Below are positions 35,303 to 43,125 of a DNA stretch of 64,000 nucleotides, piece by piece; position 1 is the stretch's first letter; each line of letters opens with the position of its first letter. A program made the position numbers and the translations under genes. A model generated the notes under the pieces. It saw only the letters and a program-made list of their open reading frames with translations, made no database searches and was not told where the DNA came from. Source of the DNA: Mycolicibacterium arenosum (GTDB taxonomy: Bacteria > Actinomycetota > Actinomycetes > Mycobacteriales > Mycobacteriaceae); NCBI RefSeq assembly GCF_024320865.1, contig NZ_JANDBD010000005.1, positions 248,001 through 312,000 of the forward strand, in the 5' to 3' direction.

Positions 35303-36703
35303 ATGACAGTCGCCGAGCCCACCACCGACGGGACGTACCGGGACCGGATCGTCGCCGTCGAACCGGGTGGCAACGAGCACATCGCCGAGGCTGATCGCCA
35401 CGGCAAGCCGCACCAGCTGTTCTGGACGTGGACGTCGCCGAATCTGGAGTTCGCGACGATCTTCGTCGGCATGCTCTCGGTGCTGGCGTTCGGCATGACG
35501 TTCTGGCAGGCGGTCGCGGGCATCGTGGTCGGCACCGGCCTCGGGGCAATCGCGCACTACTTCCTGTCGGCGCGCGGCCCGCTGCACGGCGTGCCGCAGA
35601 TGGTGTTGGGCCGCTTGCCGTTCGGCTTCAAGGGCAATGCGGTGCCCGCCGTCCTCATGTCGATCACCGCGGGCGTCGGCTGGTTCGCCACCAACAGCGT
35701 CAGCGGAGCCTTCGCACTGTCGACGCTGTTCGGGTTCGGTCCGCTGATCGGGCTCGTCATCATCGTGCTGCTGCAGACGGCACTCGCGTTCTTCGGCCAC
35801 AACCTGGTGCAGGCCTTCGAGCGCTTCTCGTTCCCCGTGCTCGCCGTGATCTTCCTCGCCGCGTCGGTGATGATCTTCGTGCACGCCGACATCGGGAACG
35901 CCTCCGTGGCCGCCGAGGGTGTCGGTGGGCTCGGCGGCTTCCTGCTCACCGTCGGTACGTCGTTCGGGTACGCGGCGGGGTGGACGCCGTATGCCGCCGA
36001 CTTCACCCGGTACCTGCCGTCGTCGGCGTCGCCCGCGCGCACCGGGTTCTACGCCGCAGCAGGGTTGTTCACCGCGTGCGTGCTGCTCGAGGTGGTCGGC
36101 GCGGCGGCCGTGACGACCGGTGAGGCCTCACTGGCCGACCCGACCGGGTCGTTCACGGCGGAACTGGCGTCGCCGTTGGCCAAGGCGACGCTGCTGGCGA
36201 TCGCGGTCGGAGCCATCGCCGCCAACGCCATCAACGTCTACTCCGGTGCCATGGCGTTCGTGACGATCGGCATCAGGCTGCCACCGCACGTGGCGCGTGC
36301 GCTCGTCACGGTCTTCTTCGGCGTCGCGGGCTTCATCGTGGCGTACCTGGCGCTGCCCGACGCCGCCCACAGCTACGAGGCGTTCCTGCTGATCATCGCG
36401 TACTGGGTTGGGCCGTGGCTGGGCGTGGTCTTCGCCGACCAGTACCTGCGGCGCGGGCAGGCCGTCGCCGGCTTCCTGTACGACAGGTCGTACACGAACT
36501 GGAACGGGTTGCTGTCGTTCGCCATTGGGCTGATCGGCTCCGTGGTCCTGTTCGCCAATCAGGAGCTGTTCGTCGGCGTGATCGCCAAGGCCGTTCCACA
36601 ACTCGGCGACATCACGTTCTTCATCGGATTCGTGCTCGCGGGCGGTGCGTACCTACTGCTGTGCCGCTCCAAGATCGCCGCGGAGCGTACGGTGACGTCG
36701 TGA
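35303..36703 (+). CDS. NCS1-family cytosine/purine permease
   Basis: The 466-residue polytopic protein has about 12 transmembrane helices and NCS1 family features: FWTWTSPNLEFATIFVGM, GVPQMVLGRLPFGFKGN, GYAAGWTPYAADFTRYLP and EAFLLIIAYWVGPWLGVVFADQYLRRG. CodB-like members take up cytosine, allantoin or hydantoins by cation symport. The next gene is a yeast-type cytosine deaminase starting in its stop codon (GTGA), which strongly suggests cytosine as substrate. The ATG at 35303 is preferred over a GTG at 35282. Confidence 0.9.
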   Translation: MTVAEPTTDGTYRDRIVAVEPGGNEHIAEADRHGKPHQLFWTWTSPNLEFATIFVGMLSVLAFGMTFWQAVAGIVVGTGLGAIAHYFLSARGPLHGVPQMVLGRLPFGFKGNAVPAVLMSITAGVGWFATNSVSGAFALSTLFGFGPLIGLVIIVLLQTALAFFGHNLVQAFERFSFPVLAVIFLAASVMIFVHADIGNASVAAEGVGGLGGFLLTVGTSFGYAAGWTPYAADFTRYLPSSASPARTGFYAAAGLFTACVLLEVVGAAAVTTGEASLADPTGSFTAELASPLAKATLLAIAVGAIAANAINVYSGAMAFVTIGIRLPPHVARALVTVFFGVAGFIVAYLALPDAAHSYEAFLLIIAYWVGPWLGVVFADQYLRRGQAVAGFLYDRSYTNWNGLLSFAIGLIGSVVLFANQELFVGVIAKAVPQLGDITFFIGFVLAGGAYLLLCRSKIAAERTVTS

Positions 36704-37140
36704 CACCGCAGGCCATGCTCGACGTTGCCGTCGCGGAAGCCCGAAAGGGCCTCGCCGAGGGCGGAATACCCATCGGGGCAGCACTTTTCACCTCCGATGG
36801 GGTGCTGCTCGGCAGCGGACGCAATCGTCGCGTCCAGCAGGACGACCCGTCGGTGCACGCCGAGACCGACGCGTTCCGCGCTGCGGGCAGGCAGCGCGAC
36901 TACCGGTCGACCGTGATGGTCACCACGCTCTCACCGTGCTGGTACTGCAGCGGGCTGGTGCGGCAGTTCAACATCGGCGCGGTGGTGATCGGCGAGGCGA
37001 CGACGTTCCACGGTGGGCACGACTGGCTCGCCGAGCACGGTGTCGCGGTGACCGTGCTCGACGACGCGCGCTGCGTCGGGCTGATGACGGACTTCATCGC
37101 GGCACACCCGGAACTGTGGGCGGAGGACATCGGAGAATGA
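36700..37140 (+). CDS. Cytosine deaminase, fungal FCY1 type
   Basis: The 146-residue zinc deaminase carries HAETDA (HxE with the catalytic Glu) and SPCWYCSGL (PCxxC). Its C-terminal half DDARCVGLMTDFIAAHPELWAEDIGE closely resembles the end of yeast cytosine deaminase rather than bacterial CodA or guanine deaminases. It should convert cytosine to uracil. It is translationally coupled both to the upstream permease (GTGA) and to the downstream oxygenase (ATGA). A role on modified cytosines is possible but not shown. Confidence 0.87.
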   Translation: MTPQAMLDVAVAEARKGLAEGGIPIGAALFTSDGVLLGSGRNRRVQQDDPSVHAETDAFRAAGRQRDYRSTVMVTTLSPCWYCSGLVRQFNIGAVVIGEATTFHGGHDWLAEHGVAVTVLDDARCVGLMTDFIAAHPELWAEDIGE

Positions 37141-38090
37141 TTACGACGGTTGATCTTTCGCGGTGGCGTGCCGGCGGGGCCGAGGCCGACGCCGTCGCGG
37201 CGGAGGTCGACGAGGGCCTGCAGGGTGCCGGCTTCATCCTGGTGACCGGACACGGCGTCGACCCCGGTCTCGCGGCGGCGGTGCGCGCGGCCAGTCGCGT
37301 GTTCTTCGCGCTGCCCGACGACGTCAAGCAGAACTACAGCGTGCCCGTCGGCGGACACGGCTGGATCGGGCCCGGCGCGGAGGCGAACGGATACGCCGAG
37401 GGCACCGAGACCCCGCCGGATCTGAAGGAGAGCTACAGCCTGGGTGCCGAGACCGCGACCGGTGACGCGGACGTCGACCGAATCTGGTTCGCGCCCAACG
37501 TCTGGCCGAGGGAGGTGCCGACGCTGCAGGCGTTGGTGGAGACGTACGCCGCCGAGATGCGCCGGGTGTCCGACGAGATGCTCGCCCTGTTCGCGCACGC
37601 GTTGCGCTTGCCGGTCAACCCGTGGGCGTCCTTGGCGGGTTCCCCGACGTGGACGATGAACATCAACCACTATCCGCCGGTGAGCGTGGTGGGGGAGCCC
37701 GAGCCGGGCCAGTTCCGCATCGGCCCGCATACCGACTTCGGTACGGTCACCGTGCTCGATCGCGAGCCGGGTGCCGTTGGGCTGCAGGTCTTCTCGGAGG
37801 CCGAGGGGTGGGCCGACGCACCGTACGACCCCGAGGCGCTGACGGTGAACATCGGCGACCTGCTCGAGTACTGGAGTGGGCGCCGTTGGCCGTCGGGCCG
37901 GCACCGGGTGCTACCGCCGCAGCCCCACGCGCCCGAGGAGGACCTGGTCTCGCTGATCTACTTCTACGAAGCCGATCACGATGCGCGCGTCGTCCCCCTC
38001 GACCCGCCGATCGGGCGGGTCGAGGGACTCGAACCAGTCACGTCGTCGGCGTTCATCAAGCAGCGCCTGGACGCCATCACGATCGGGTGA
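37137..38090 (+). CDS. 2-oxoglutarate/Fe(II)-dependent oxygenase (isopenicillin N synthase-like)
   Basis: The 317-residue protein has the DIOX_N domain (GAGFILVTGHGV, then RVFFALPDDVKQNY) and a 2OG-FeII core with the iron ligands H198, D200 (PHTDFGT) and H256 (GRHRV). The RxS motif that binds 2-oxoglutarate in this superfamily reads LVS here, so the Arg is missing or shifted. It may hydroxylate or demethylate a small molecule; the coupling to a cytosine permease and deaminase suggests a pyrimidine-related substrate. GGAG precedes the ATG within the deaminase stop. No homologue in M. tuberculosis comes to mind. Confidence 0.85.
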   Translation: MITTVDLSRWRAGGAEADAVAAEVDEGLQGAGFILVTGHGVDPGLAAAVRAASRVFFALPDDVKQNYSVPVGGHGWIGPGAEANGYAEGTETPPDLKESYSLGAETATGDADVDRIWFAPNVWPREVPTLQALVETYAAEMRRVSDEMLALFAHALRLPVNPWASLAGSPTWTMNINHYPPVSVVGEPEPGQFRIGPHTDFGTVTVLDREPGAVGLQVFSEAEGWADAPYDPEALTVNIGDLLEYWSGRRWPSGRHRVLPPQPHAPEEDLVSLIYFYEADHDARVVPLDPPIGRVEGLEPVTSSAFIKQRLDAITIG

Positions 38091-38099
38091 GGCGAACCC

Positions 38100-39083
38100 T
38101 CACACCCCCAGGGCGGGACCGACGGTGAGGTTCCACGACTCCTGCATCTCCGACTCGAACAGGCCCCAGGTGTGGGAGCCGTCGGGCCGGACGATGTAGG
38201 TGACCGGGACGCCTGCGGCCGCCGCGTTGTCGGCGAAGACCCGCGTGCTGTCGGCCACGATGCGTTCGATGAAGCCACCGGTGAAGTTGTCTCCGAAGCC
38301 GGGTGGCAGGCGATCGACCGCGCCGGCGTTACCGGAGCCCGATGCCGCGACGTACACGGCGGTGCCCTTCAGCTTCGCGACGTTCTTCGACGGATCGTGG
38401 GCGACCCACAGCGGGCCGCCGCCGGGGCCCCACATGGCGTCGGCACTAGCGCCGCCGCCCAGCAGGGTCAGGCCGACCTGCTGCGCGTTGTCCGACGGGG
38501 TCAGGAAGCCGCTGTAGGAGGCGACGGCCTGGAACAGCCCCGGCGCTTGCACGGCGTAGTCGACCGCGGTGCCGCCGGTGCTCGACAGACCGCCAACGGC
38601 GTTCTCGCCGTTGGTGTTGTACTCGGCGTTGATGAGCGGTGGCAGTTCCCGCGTCATGTAGGTCTGGTACTGCTTGCTCGGATCCGCGATCCAGTCGGTC
38701 CACCAGCTGAACTGGCCGCCCAGCGGCGAAACCACGTTGACGTTCTTGTTCGCGAAGAAGCCCTGGATGTCCGTCATCCCGAACCAGGCTTTGCCACCGG
38801 GGGCGATCCCGCCGCCCGCGATGTCGTCGCCGCCGTCGATGCCGGGCAACAGGTAGAACGTCGGTGCACCCGAACGCGGCGCTTTGAACACGTCGTTCAC
38901 GATGACCTTGTTCATCGACGGCGAGAACACCGAGACCTTGTCCCAACGGTCGTTGACGGGCTCGATTCCGGTGATGTATGCGCCTTGCGGCGGTTCCGCG
39001 TGCGCAGCAGGCGCGGTCAGGAACGAGAAGACGAGGACAACGGCGAAGGTCAGGGTTGTCACAACCCCCCTGGGTCGAATCAC
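38100..39083 (-). CDS. Secreted Ag85-like esterase / mycolyltransferase family protein
   Basis: The 327-residue protein has a long signal peptide (core TLTFAVVLVFSFLTAPAAHA) and an esterase fold similar to the antigen 85 family: LLPGIDGGDD, NVNVVSPLGGQFSWWTDW, YMTRELPPLI, GLSSTGGTAV with the nucleophile Ser, and DGSHTWGLFESEM with the catalytic His. Ag85 enzymes transfer mycolates onto trehalose and arabinogalactan; here the oxyanion loops differ, so it may be an Ag85-like esterase (MPT51-like). The GTG at 39083 is supported by CATAAT six bases upstream as a leaderless -10. It is convergent with the oxygenase gene. Confidence 0.82.
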   Translation of the reverse strand: MIRPRGVVTTLTFAVVLVFSFLTAPAAHAEPPQGAYITGIEPVNDRWDKVSVFSPSMNKVIVNDVFKAPRSGAPTFYLLPGIDGGDDIAGGGIAPGGKAWFGMTDIQGFFANKNVNVVSPLGGQFSWWTDWIADPSKQYQTYMTRELPPLINAEYNTNGENAVGGLSSTGGTAVDYAVQAPGLFQAVASYSGFLTPSDNAQQVGLTLLGGGASADAMWGPGGGPLWVAHDPSKNVAKLKGTAVYVAASGSGNAGAVDRLPPGFGDNFTGGFIERIVADSTRVFADNAAAAGVPVTYIVRPDGSHTWGLFESEMQESWNLTVGPALGV

Positions 39084-39089
39084 GCGCTG

Positions 39090-39095
39090 ATTATG
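39090..39095 (-). promoter_or_regulatory. -10 box of a leaderless promoter for the Ag85-like gene
   Basis: CATAAT on the minus strand is followed by six bases and the GTG. The rest of the 39096-39328 gap is comparatively AT-rich and contains no ORF I would support. Confidence 0.45.
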
Positions 39096-39328
39096 TACTG
39101 ACAGTGGGGGTCCGGCAACGCACATTGGGAAACCGAGCCGCGCGTGGCTGTGCGCATCGCTGCTGCAGAAAACGTGGGAATCGACCGGCGGCAGTGTCAC
39201 GGATGAACTACAGCAAACTTTCATAAGGGCAGATATGATCTTGATTGCGCTGTTGGCGAACAGTTTCTGTCACATTGCGCCATCGGTTTGCAAACGCGGG
39301 GTTCTGCCGCGTCGTGTTGTGGACAACC

Positions 39329-40759
39329 TCACGCGCTGCGCTGCCACGATCGATGCACCTGGCGCTCGACGGTGTCGGGGTCCGGGCGCGGCGCGCTGCG
39401 CACCGCCTCGACACCGGAGACGGCGTCGAGCGACAGCACTGCGCGGAGGCCGCGGGTGAGCGCACTGTCGGGGCGGGTGAAGTAACGCAGATGCGCAGCC
39501 CCTCGGCGCAGACCGTCCGGGCGGTCGTCGGGGACGGGGATGTCGCGGACACCGAGCCCGTAGAGCGGACGCAGCGCTCCGCCGAACCAGTCGCCTCGCA
39601 GGCTGCCGCGCTCCGTGGGGTACCAGAGGTTGGTCCAGCGGGTGACCGCGAACGGGGCCTGCGAGCTCAGCACGTCGCTGCCGCGGTGAGCGAAGCTGAC
39701 GTCGGTCGTGTCGGGCCCTTCCACGGGTTGGGCTTCCGAGCGCGGCGGGCAGCGCATGACGACACCGCGTCGTACCAGGCGGTCGAACAGTGCGGCGCGG
39801 TTCTCCGGGTCGGACGTCGACAGGCCGCTTACCACGCTCGGTCGTGCCACGAACAGATCCGCCAACGCCATGGGGGTGCCGATAGTGACGAAATCGGTGA
39901 TGCGCCAGGGATTCCCCTGCATTCTGAGGTCCTGCCACAACGCGTGCTGCAGCGTCTGGAACGCGGTGACCCCGCCGTCCGGCCGAAGCTCGCGGGCACC
40001 GTCCTCGAGCGCGGCGAGGTGCGCGAGTCCGGTCTGCGGGGTGGCGTGGAGTTCGTGCGTTTCGGCCCACAGCGACAGCAGCGCGTCGTAGGCGATGTAC
40101 GCCCCGAGGCCGTGAGCCACGACGATCACACGCGCGAACCTGCCCTGTTGCAGCACGTACAGCAGGTCGACCAGGCCGCCCCGGATCGCCCGCCGCGCCG
40201 CGTACGACTGAGGCAGTGGGTCCAGGTAGCGCGCCACGTCGACGAAACCCGCCGTCACGAAGCTGCGCGTCAACGCCACGGACACCGTCCGGAAGGCGCC
40301 CAAGCCGATCGCGAGTACGAGCGCGCTGCTGATCAGCCCCACGATCCACGCGGGCACGCCGGTGCTGAGGAAGTAGCCGCCGAGGGTGAGCAGGCACAGC
40401 GCGAGCACGACCGGCGTCAGCAGCGCCAGCCAGACCGCCCGCCAGATGCCGAACAGCGGGTCGGGCACGTTGCGAGGCCGACGCAGCAGCACCCGCAGGA
40501 TCATCGGAAGGAGTCCGGCGTACCGGCGGGCGCTCTGGTGGAACTGCCAGTCGTATTCGAAGATCTCGACGCAGTGGGGATCGGCGGTGACGTATCGGCG
40601 GGCCTCGTAGGAATCGGTGGCCTCCACCGGCCGCGGATGAACGACGGCGTCCGGCCCGAGCGCCGCCTTGGTGAAGGCGTCGAGCGTGTCCAGCGGTCGT
40701 CGCTCCTGCGGCAGCCCGTGCACGAATACGATCGCGGTGCGAATGGTCGCGTCCGTCAT
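39329..40759 (-). CDS. Membrane alpha/beta-hydrolase-like protein lacking the nucleophile Ser
   Basis: The 476-residue protein begins TAIVFVHGLPQERRPLDT, a hydrolase oxyanion strand, has two or three transmembrane helices between residues 100 and 160 (IWRAVWLALLTPVVLALCLL and neighbours), and then RVIVVAHGLGAYIAYDALL where hydrolases have GxSxG. The central residue is Gly instead of Ser, so esterase chemistry by the usual triad is unlikely. ITDFVTIGTPMALADLF resembles lipase-like lid regions. I infer a lipid- or protein-binding role at the membrane, or catalysis by another residue. It is not part of an obvious operon. Confidence 0.7.
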   Translation of the reverse strand: MTDATIRTAIVFVHGLPQERRPLDTLDAFTKAALGPDAVVHPRPVEATDSYEARRYVTADPHCVEIFEYDWQFHQSARRYAGLLPMILRVLLRRPRNVPDPLFGIWRAVWLALLTPVVLALCLLTLGGYFLSTGVPAWIVGLISSALVLAIGLGAFRTVSVALTRSFVTAGFVDVARYLDPLPQSYAARRAIRGGLVDLLYVLQQGRFARVIVVAHGLGAYIAYDALLSLWAETHELHATPQTGLAHLAALEDGARELRPDGGVTAFQTLQHALWQDLRMQGNPWRITDFVTIGTPMALADLFVARPSVVSGLSTSDPENRAALFDRLVRRGVVMRCPPRSEAQPVEGPDTTDVSFAHRGSDVLSSQAPFAVTRWTNLWYPTERGSLRGDWFGGALRPLYGLGVRDIPVPDDRPDGLRRGAAHLRYFTRPDSALTRGLRAVLSLDAVSGVEAVRSAPRPDPDTVERQVHRSWQRSA

Positions 40760-40811
40760 GTGCAGAGTGTGCGGGGCGGACGGCCGCGGGACGCGGCTAT
40801 CGCGAAAAGCG

Positions 40812-41099
40812 TTACGGCCAGCCGTACCCCGGTTGAATGCCGCCGGGGCCGCCGTTGACCACGGCGGACAGGCAGCCGGGGATGTCGCGGCAGGCGATGA
40901 TCGCGCCCGCTCCCGGAGAGGCGCCGCGGACGACGGGCGGGTTGTTCGGAATCCCGCACGTCTGGATGTACGGGTTGTACGGCTGGATGTACTGGCTACA
41001 GGCGTTGGCCGGTCCGGGGGACACGAGCGCAGCGGTGGTCAGTGCTCCGGCCGCCATCACCGTCGCCGCACCCAACCGGGTGAGTGTTCGACGTCGCAT
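40812..41099 (-). CDS. Small secreted four-cysteine protein
   Basis: The 95-residue protein has a basic start (MRRRTLTRLG), a hydrophobic core and a cleavage site near ANA-C. The mature part has four Cys (ANACSQYIQPYNPYIQTCGIP and IIACRDIPGCLSAV), likely two disulfides, and Tyr/Pro-rich YIQPYNPYIQ. AGGAGG lies 7 bases before the ATG. A similar small Cys-containing secreted protein is encoded at 42409. No function is known. Confidence 0.75.
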   Translation of the reverse strand: MRRRTLTRLGAATVMAAGALTTAALVSPGPANACSQYIQPYNPYIQTCGIPNNPPVVRGASPGAGAIIACRDIPGCLSAVVNGGPGGIQPGYGWP

Positions 41100-41216
41100 G
41101 GGACCGCCTCCTGACAGGGTTCACTATTCGAGTTCGTCGCTCCCTCCATTGAACGCCTCATCGGTGCGTGAATTCCCGGAACGGCCGTCGAATCTGTGAA
41201 CGCGGTCGGGTCGGTG

Positions 41217-42224
41217 TCAGTTCTCGCCGCTCTCACCGGGCGACGTTCCGGCGTCCGACGCGTCATCGGCGGTCGGCGCGGGGGCGGGTGCGGGCGCGCC
41301 TGCTAGTCCGGCCGGTCCCGCGGCGACCGCCTCGGCGACCTGACCGAAGACACCCCAGCCGGGTGCACCCGCCTTCGGCCGGTCGGCGCCGGCGAGCGTG
41401 GTCGGCTCCACCTTGTTGCCGGTCTTGACGGCGTCGACGTCGGCGGGTTCGGGGTCGGGCGCGGGGTTCTCGACCGCCGGCTCGGCCGGTGTCGCCGACG
41501 GCATCCGCGAATCCGCAAGGGCCGCAGGCTGCTTCGCCTCCTTCGTCACGACGGGTGCGACGGGTGCGACCTTCGGCGGATCGGCCACCTCCAGCGGTGG
41601 CAGGTCGGGCAGTGGCGTCCCGATGATCGGGCCGCCGCCGATGAGTCGGCGAACGGTGAGCACGACGGGGTTGTCGAACACCGCGTTCACCAGACCGATG
41701 ACGAACGGATTGCCCTTGGCCGCCGCGATCAGCCGCCGCTGAAGCATGGTGATGGGACCACCGCGGTAGTCGGTGATCTCGTCGGGGAAGAACGCGACGA
41801 TCGCGGCGCGCGCGCCCGGATCGCCGGTTGCGTCCAACAGTCGGTTCCTGACGATCTGGACAACGCCGCCGGTGAGGAGGTCCCGCAGGAACGCCTGCTG
41901 CTGCGGATCGTTGAACAGGCCCAGCCATCGCCGTCCCTCGGTCTGGATGACGCCGCCCTCGAAGAAGTCGTCGATGATCTGGGCCTGGTCGGGTTGGGTC
42001 AGGCGCGCGGTGGCCTGCACTCGCAGCACCTCGGCGACTCCGCCCCGAGTGAAGTCCTCGATCACCGCCTGCTGTTCCGGTGACCAACTGGCGGCCAGTG
42101 CGACGTGCACGTCGTCGACCACGCGAATGTCCTTCGAGGACATTGGTGAAGCGATGGCGGGTACCGCCGCGACGGCGGCCGACGCGGTGATGACGGCGAC
42201 CCAGCGACGCGGGGAACGGCTCAT
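41217..42224 (-). CDS. Secreted protein with FxxGGV repeats and a Pro/Ala-rich tail
   Basis: The 335-residue protein has a signal peptide (SRSPRRW, then a core ending near IAS). Between about residues 48 and 130 three repeats follow the pattern PxQQAxIxDFxxGGVxxxxR (EDFTRGGVAEVLR, DDFFEGGVIQTEG, RDLLTGGVVQIVR), and a degenerate fourth follows. After residue 195 the sequence is Pro/Ala/Glu-rich and probably disordered. It is likely an envelope or secreted protein; I know no function. GGAG lies 7 bases upstream of the ATG at 42224. A promoter with two operator copies lies just upstream. Confidence 0.75.
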   Translation of the reverse strand: MSRSPRRWVAVITASAAVAAVPAIASPMSSKDIRVVDDVHVALAASWSPEQQAVIEDFTRGGVAEVLRVQATARLTQPDQAQIIDDFFEGGVIQTEGRRWLGLFNDPQQQAFLRDLLTGGVVQIVRNRLLDATGDPGARAAIVAFFPDEITDYRGGPITMLQRRLIAAAKGNPFVIGLVNAVFDNPVVLTVRRLIGGGPIIGTPLPDLPPLEVADPPKVAPVAPVVTKEAKQPAALADSRMPSATPAEPAVENPAPDPEPADVDAVKTGNKVEPTTLAGADRPKAGAPGWGVFGQVAEAVAAGPAGLAGAPAPAPAPTADDASDAGTSPGESGEN

Positions 42225-42248
42225 GATCGGCTCCTTCGGCACAGCGAT

Positions 42249-42312
42249 GTCAACAAGTGGTGACTTGAGACACTAAGGGCCGTCGAGGGCAAAGTCAACG
42301 ATCGGTGACTTG
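42249..42312 (-). promoter_or_regulatory. Promoter with two operator copies upstream of the FxxGGV-repeat protein gene
   Basis: On the minus strand TTGACT (42298-42293), 17 bases and TAGTGT (42275-42270) form a good SigA promoter. Two 19-base direct repeats, GTCAAC-N4-GGTGACTTG at 42249-42267 and 42294-42312, each nearly palindromic (AAGTCAAC-GATC-GGTGACTT in the second), cover the start point and the -35 box, with centres 45 bases apart. This is the geometry of repression by a dimeric, TetR-type regulator. No such regulator is in the window. Confidence 0.65.
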
Positions 42313-42408
42313 GCTGGTGGCCGAGTCGATGAATTTCGGGTGAACCGCGGCGTCGACGCTGTATCCGGGGATAGCATTCGGTGAAACAGCACGTCATGGG
42401 GGGCGATT

Positions 42409-42741
42409 GTGAGCAAGGTTCTCGGTGTTTTCAGCGCGTTAGTCGCGGGGTTGTTCGCGGTCGGAATGCTCGCCCTCGGATCCGGCTCCGCGTCGGCGGG
42501 CCCGGCGGCCGCCGGCTTCCCGCAGTTCCCCGTCCAGTGTCTCGACGGCAGCACGGTCGAGTTCGGTCAGCTCTGTCCGCTGCCGTCGCTGCGATGCGCA
42601 GACGGCAGTCCGCTACCGCTCGGCGGGGTCTGCCCGTCGACGCCGAGGGCCACCCAGGTGCCGACCCCGCTGCCCACGCCGACCGCGGCTCCGGACCCCG
42701 AGCTGCAGCAGTGTCGAGAAGCCGGGTTCTGCACGCCGTAG
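42409..42741 (+). CDS. Secreted Pro/Thr- and Cys-containing protein
   Basis: The 110-residue protein has a signal peptide (core SALVAGLFAVGMLALGSGSA, cleavage near ASA-G). The mature part has six Cys in the pattern VQCLDGSTVEFGQLCPLPSLRCADGSPLPLGGVCPS and QQCREAGFC, the first four forming two similar CxDGS repeats. A PTPLPTPTAAP linker lies between. It is probably an exported disulfide-bonded protein of unknown function. The GTG at 42409 has GGGGG upstream, and TAGCAT at 42374-42379 is a possible -10. Confidence 0.72.
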   Translation: MSKVLGVFSALVAGLFAVGMLALGSGSASAGPAAAGFPQFPVQCLDGSTVEFGQLCPLPSLRCADGSPLPLGGVCPSTPRATQVPTPLPTPTAAPDPELQQCREAGFCTP

Positions 42742-42786
42742 TCAAGCGGACGGCGCCGCCGATCGACGTGTGGCTGGAGACCGAAA

Positions 42787-42810
42787 TGGCCGCCCCGAAC
42801 GGGGCGGCCA
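42787..42810. terminator. Bidirectional hairpin terminator
   Basis: TGGCCGCCCCG and CGGGGCGGCCA (42787-42797, 42800-42810) form a perfect stem with a very short loop, between the stop of the 42409 gene and the 3' end of the convergent tRNA-Gly. Confidence 0.75.
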
Positions 42811-42844
42811 CCTGGGATAACGCCCCCAACAGGGGCTTCACGAG

Positions 42845-42915
42845 AGCGGGCGACGGGAATCGAACCCGCGTAGCTAGTTTGGAAGACTAGGGCTCTACCA
42901 TTGAGCTACGCCCGC
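42845..42915 (-). tRNA. tRNA-Gly (anticodon UCC)
   Basis: A complete 71-base cloverleaf on the minus strand: acceptor GCGGGCG with CGCCCGC, anticodon stem CTAGT/ACTAG around CTTCCAA (anticodon TCC), T arm GGGTTCGATTCCC, discriminator T. CCA is not encoded. It reads GGA (and possibly GGG) codons and is transcribed divergently from tRNA-Pro. Confidence 0.96.
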
Positions 42916-42931
42916 GTGCACTGCTCCGCAG

Positions 42932-42993
42932 ACTGTACCGGCGACGACGTAGGCAAATCCAATTGATTGCGTCGCGTGTCCAGGCCGTATCAT
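42932..42993. promoter_or_regulatory. Divergent back-to-back promoters for tRNA-Gly and tRNA-Pro
   Basis: Leftward: -35 TTGGAT (42962-42957), 19-bp spacer, -10 TACAGT (42937-42932), 17 bases to the tRNA-Gly 5' end. Rightward: -35 TTGATT (42963-42968), 19-bp spacer, -10 TATCAT (42988-42993), 19 bases to tRNA-Pro. The two -35 boxes touch at 42962/42963. Confidence 0.65.
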
Positions 42994-43011
42994 TCCCACG
43001 CGCACACGACA

Positions 43012-43085
43012 CGGGGTGTAGCGCAGCTTGGTAGCGCATCCGCTTTGGGAGCGGAAGGCCGCAGGTTCAAATCCTGTCACCCCGA
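43012..43085 (+). tRNA. tRNA-Pro (anticodon UGG)
   Basis: A complete 74-base cloverleaf: acceptor CGGGGTG with CACCCCG, anticodon stem TCCGC/GCGGA around TTTGGGA (anticodon TGG), T arm CAGGTTCAAATCCTG, discriminator A. CCA is not encoded. It lies 40 bases before the trigger factor start, so tRNA and tig may share a transcript. Confidence 0.96.
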
Positions 43086-43125
43086 CCGGACGTGATCAGT
43101 TACAGACATGCAAGGAGCAGATGCA

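Noticed and set aside
38087..38103. Hairpin GTGAGG/CCTCAC between the convergent oxygenase and Ag85-like genes
   Set aside because: Only six pairs, overlapping both stop codons; too weak to call a terminator.
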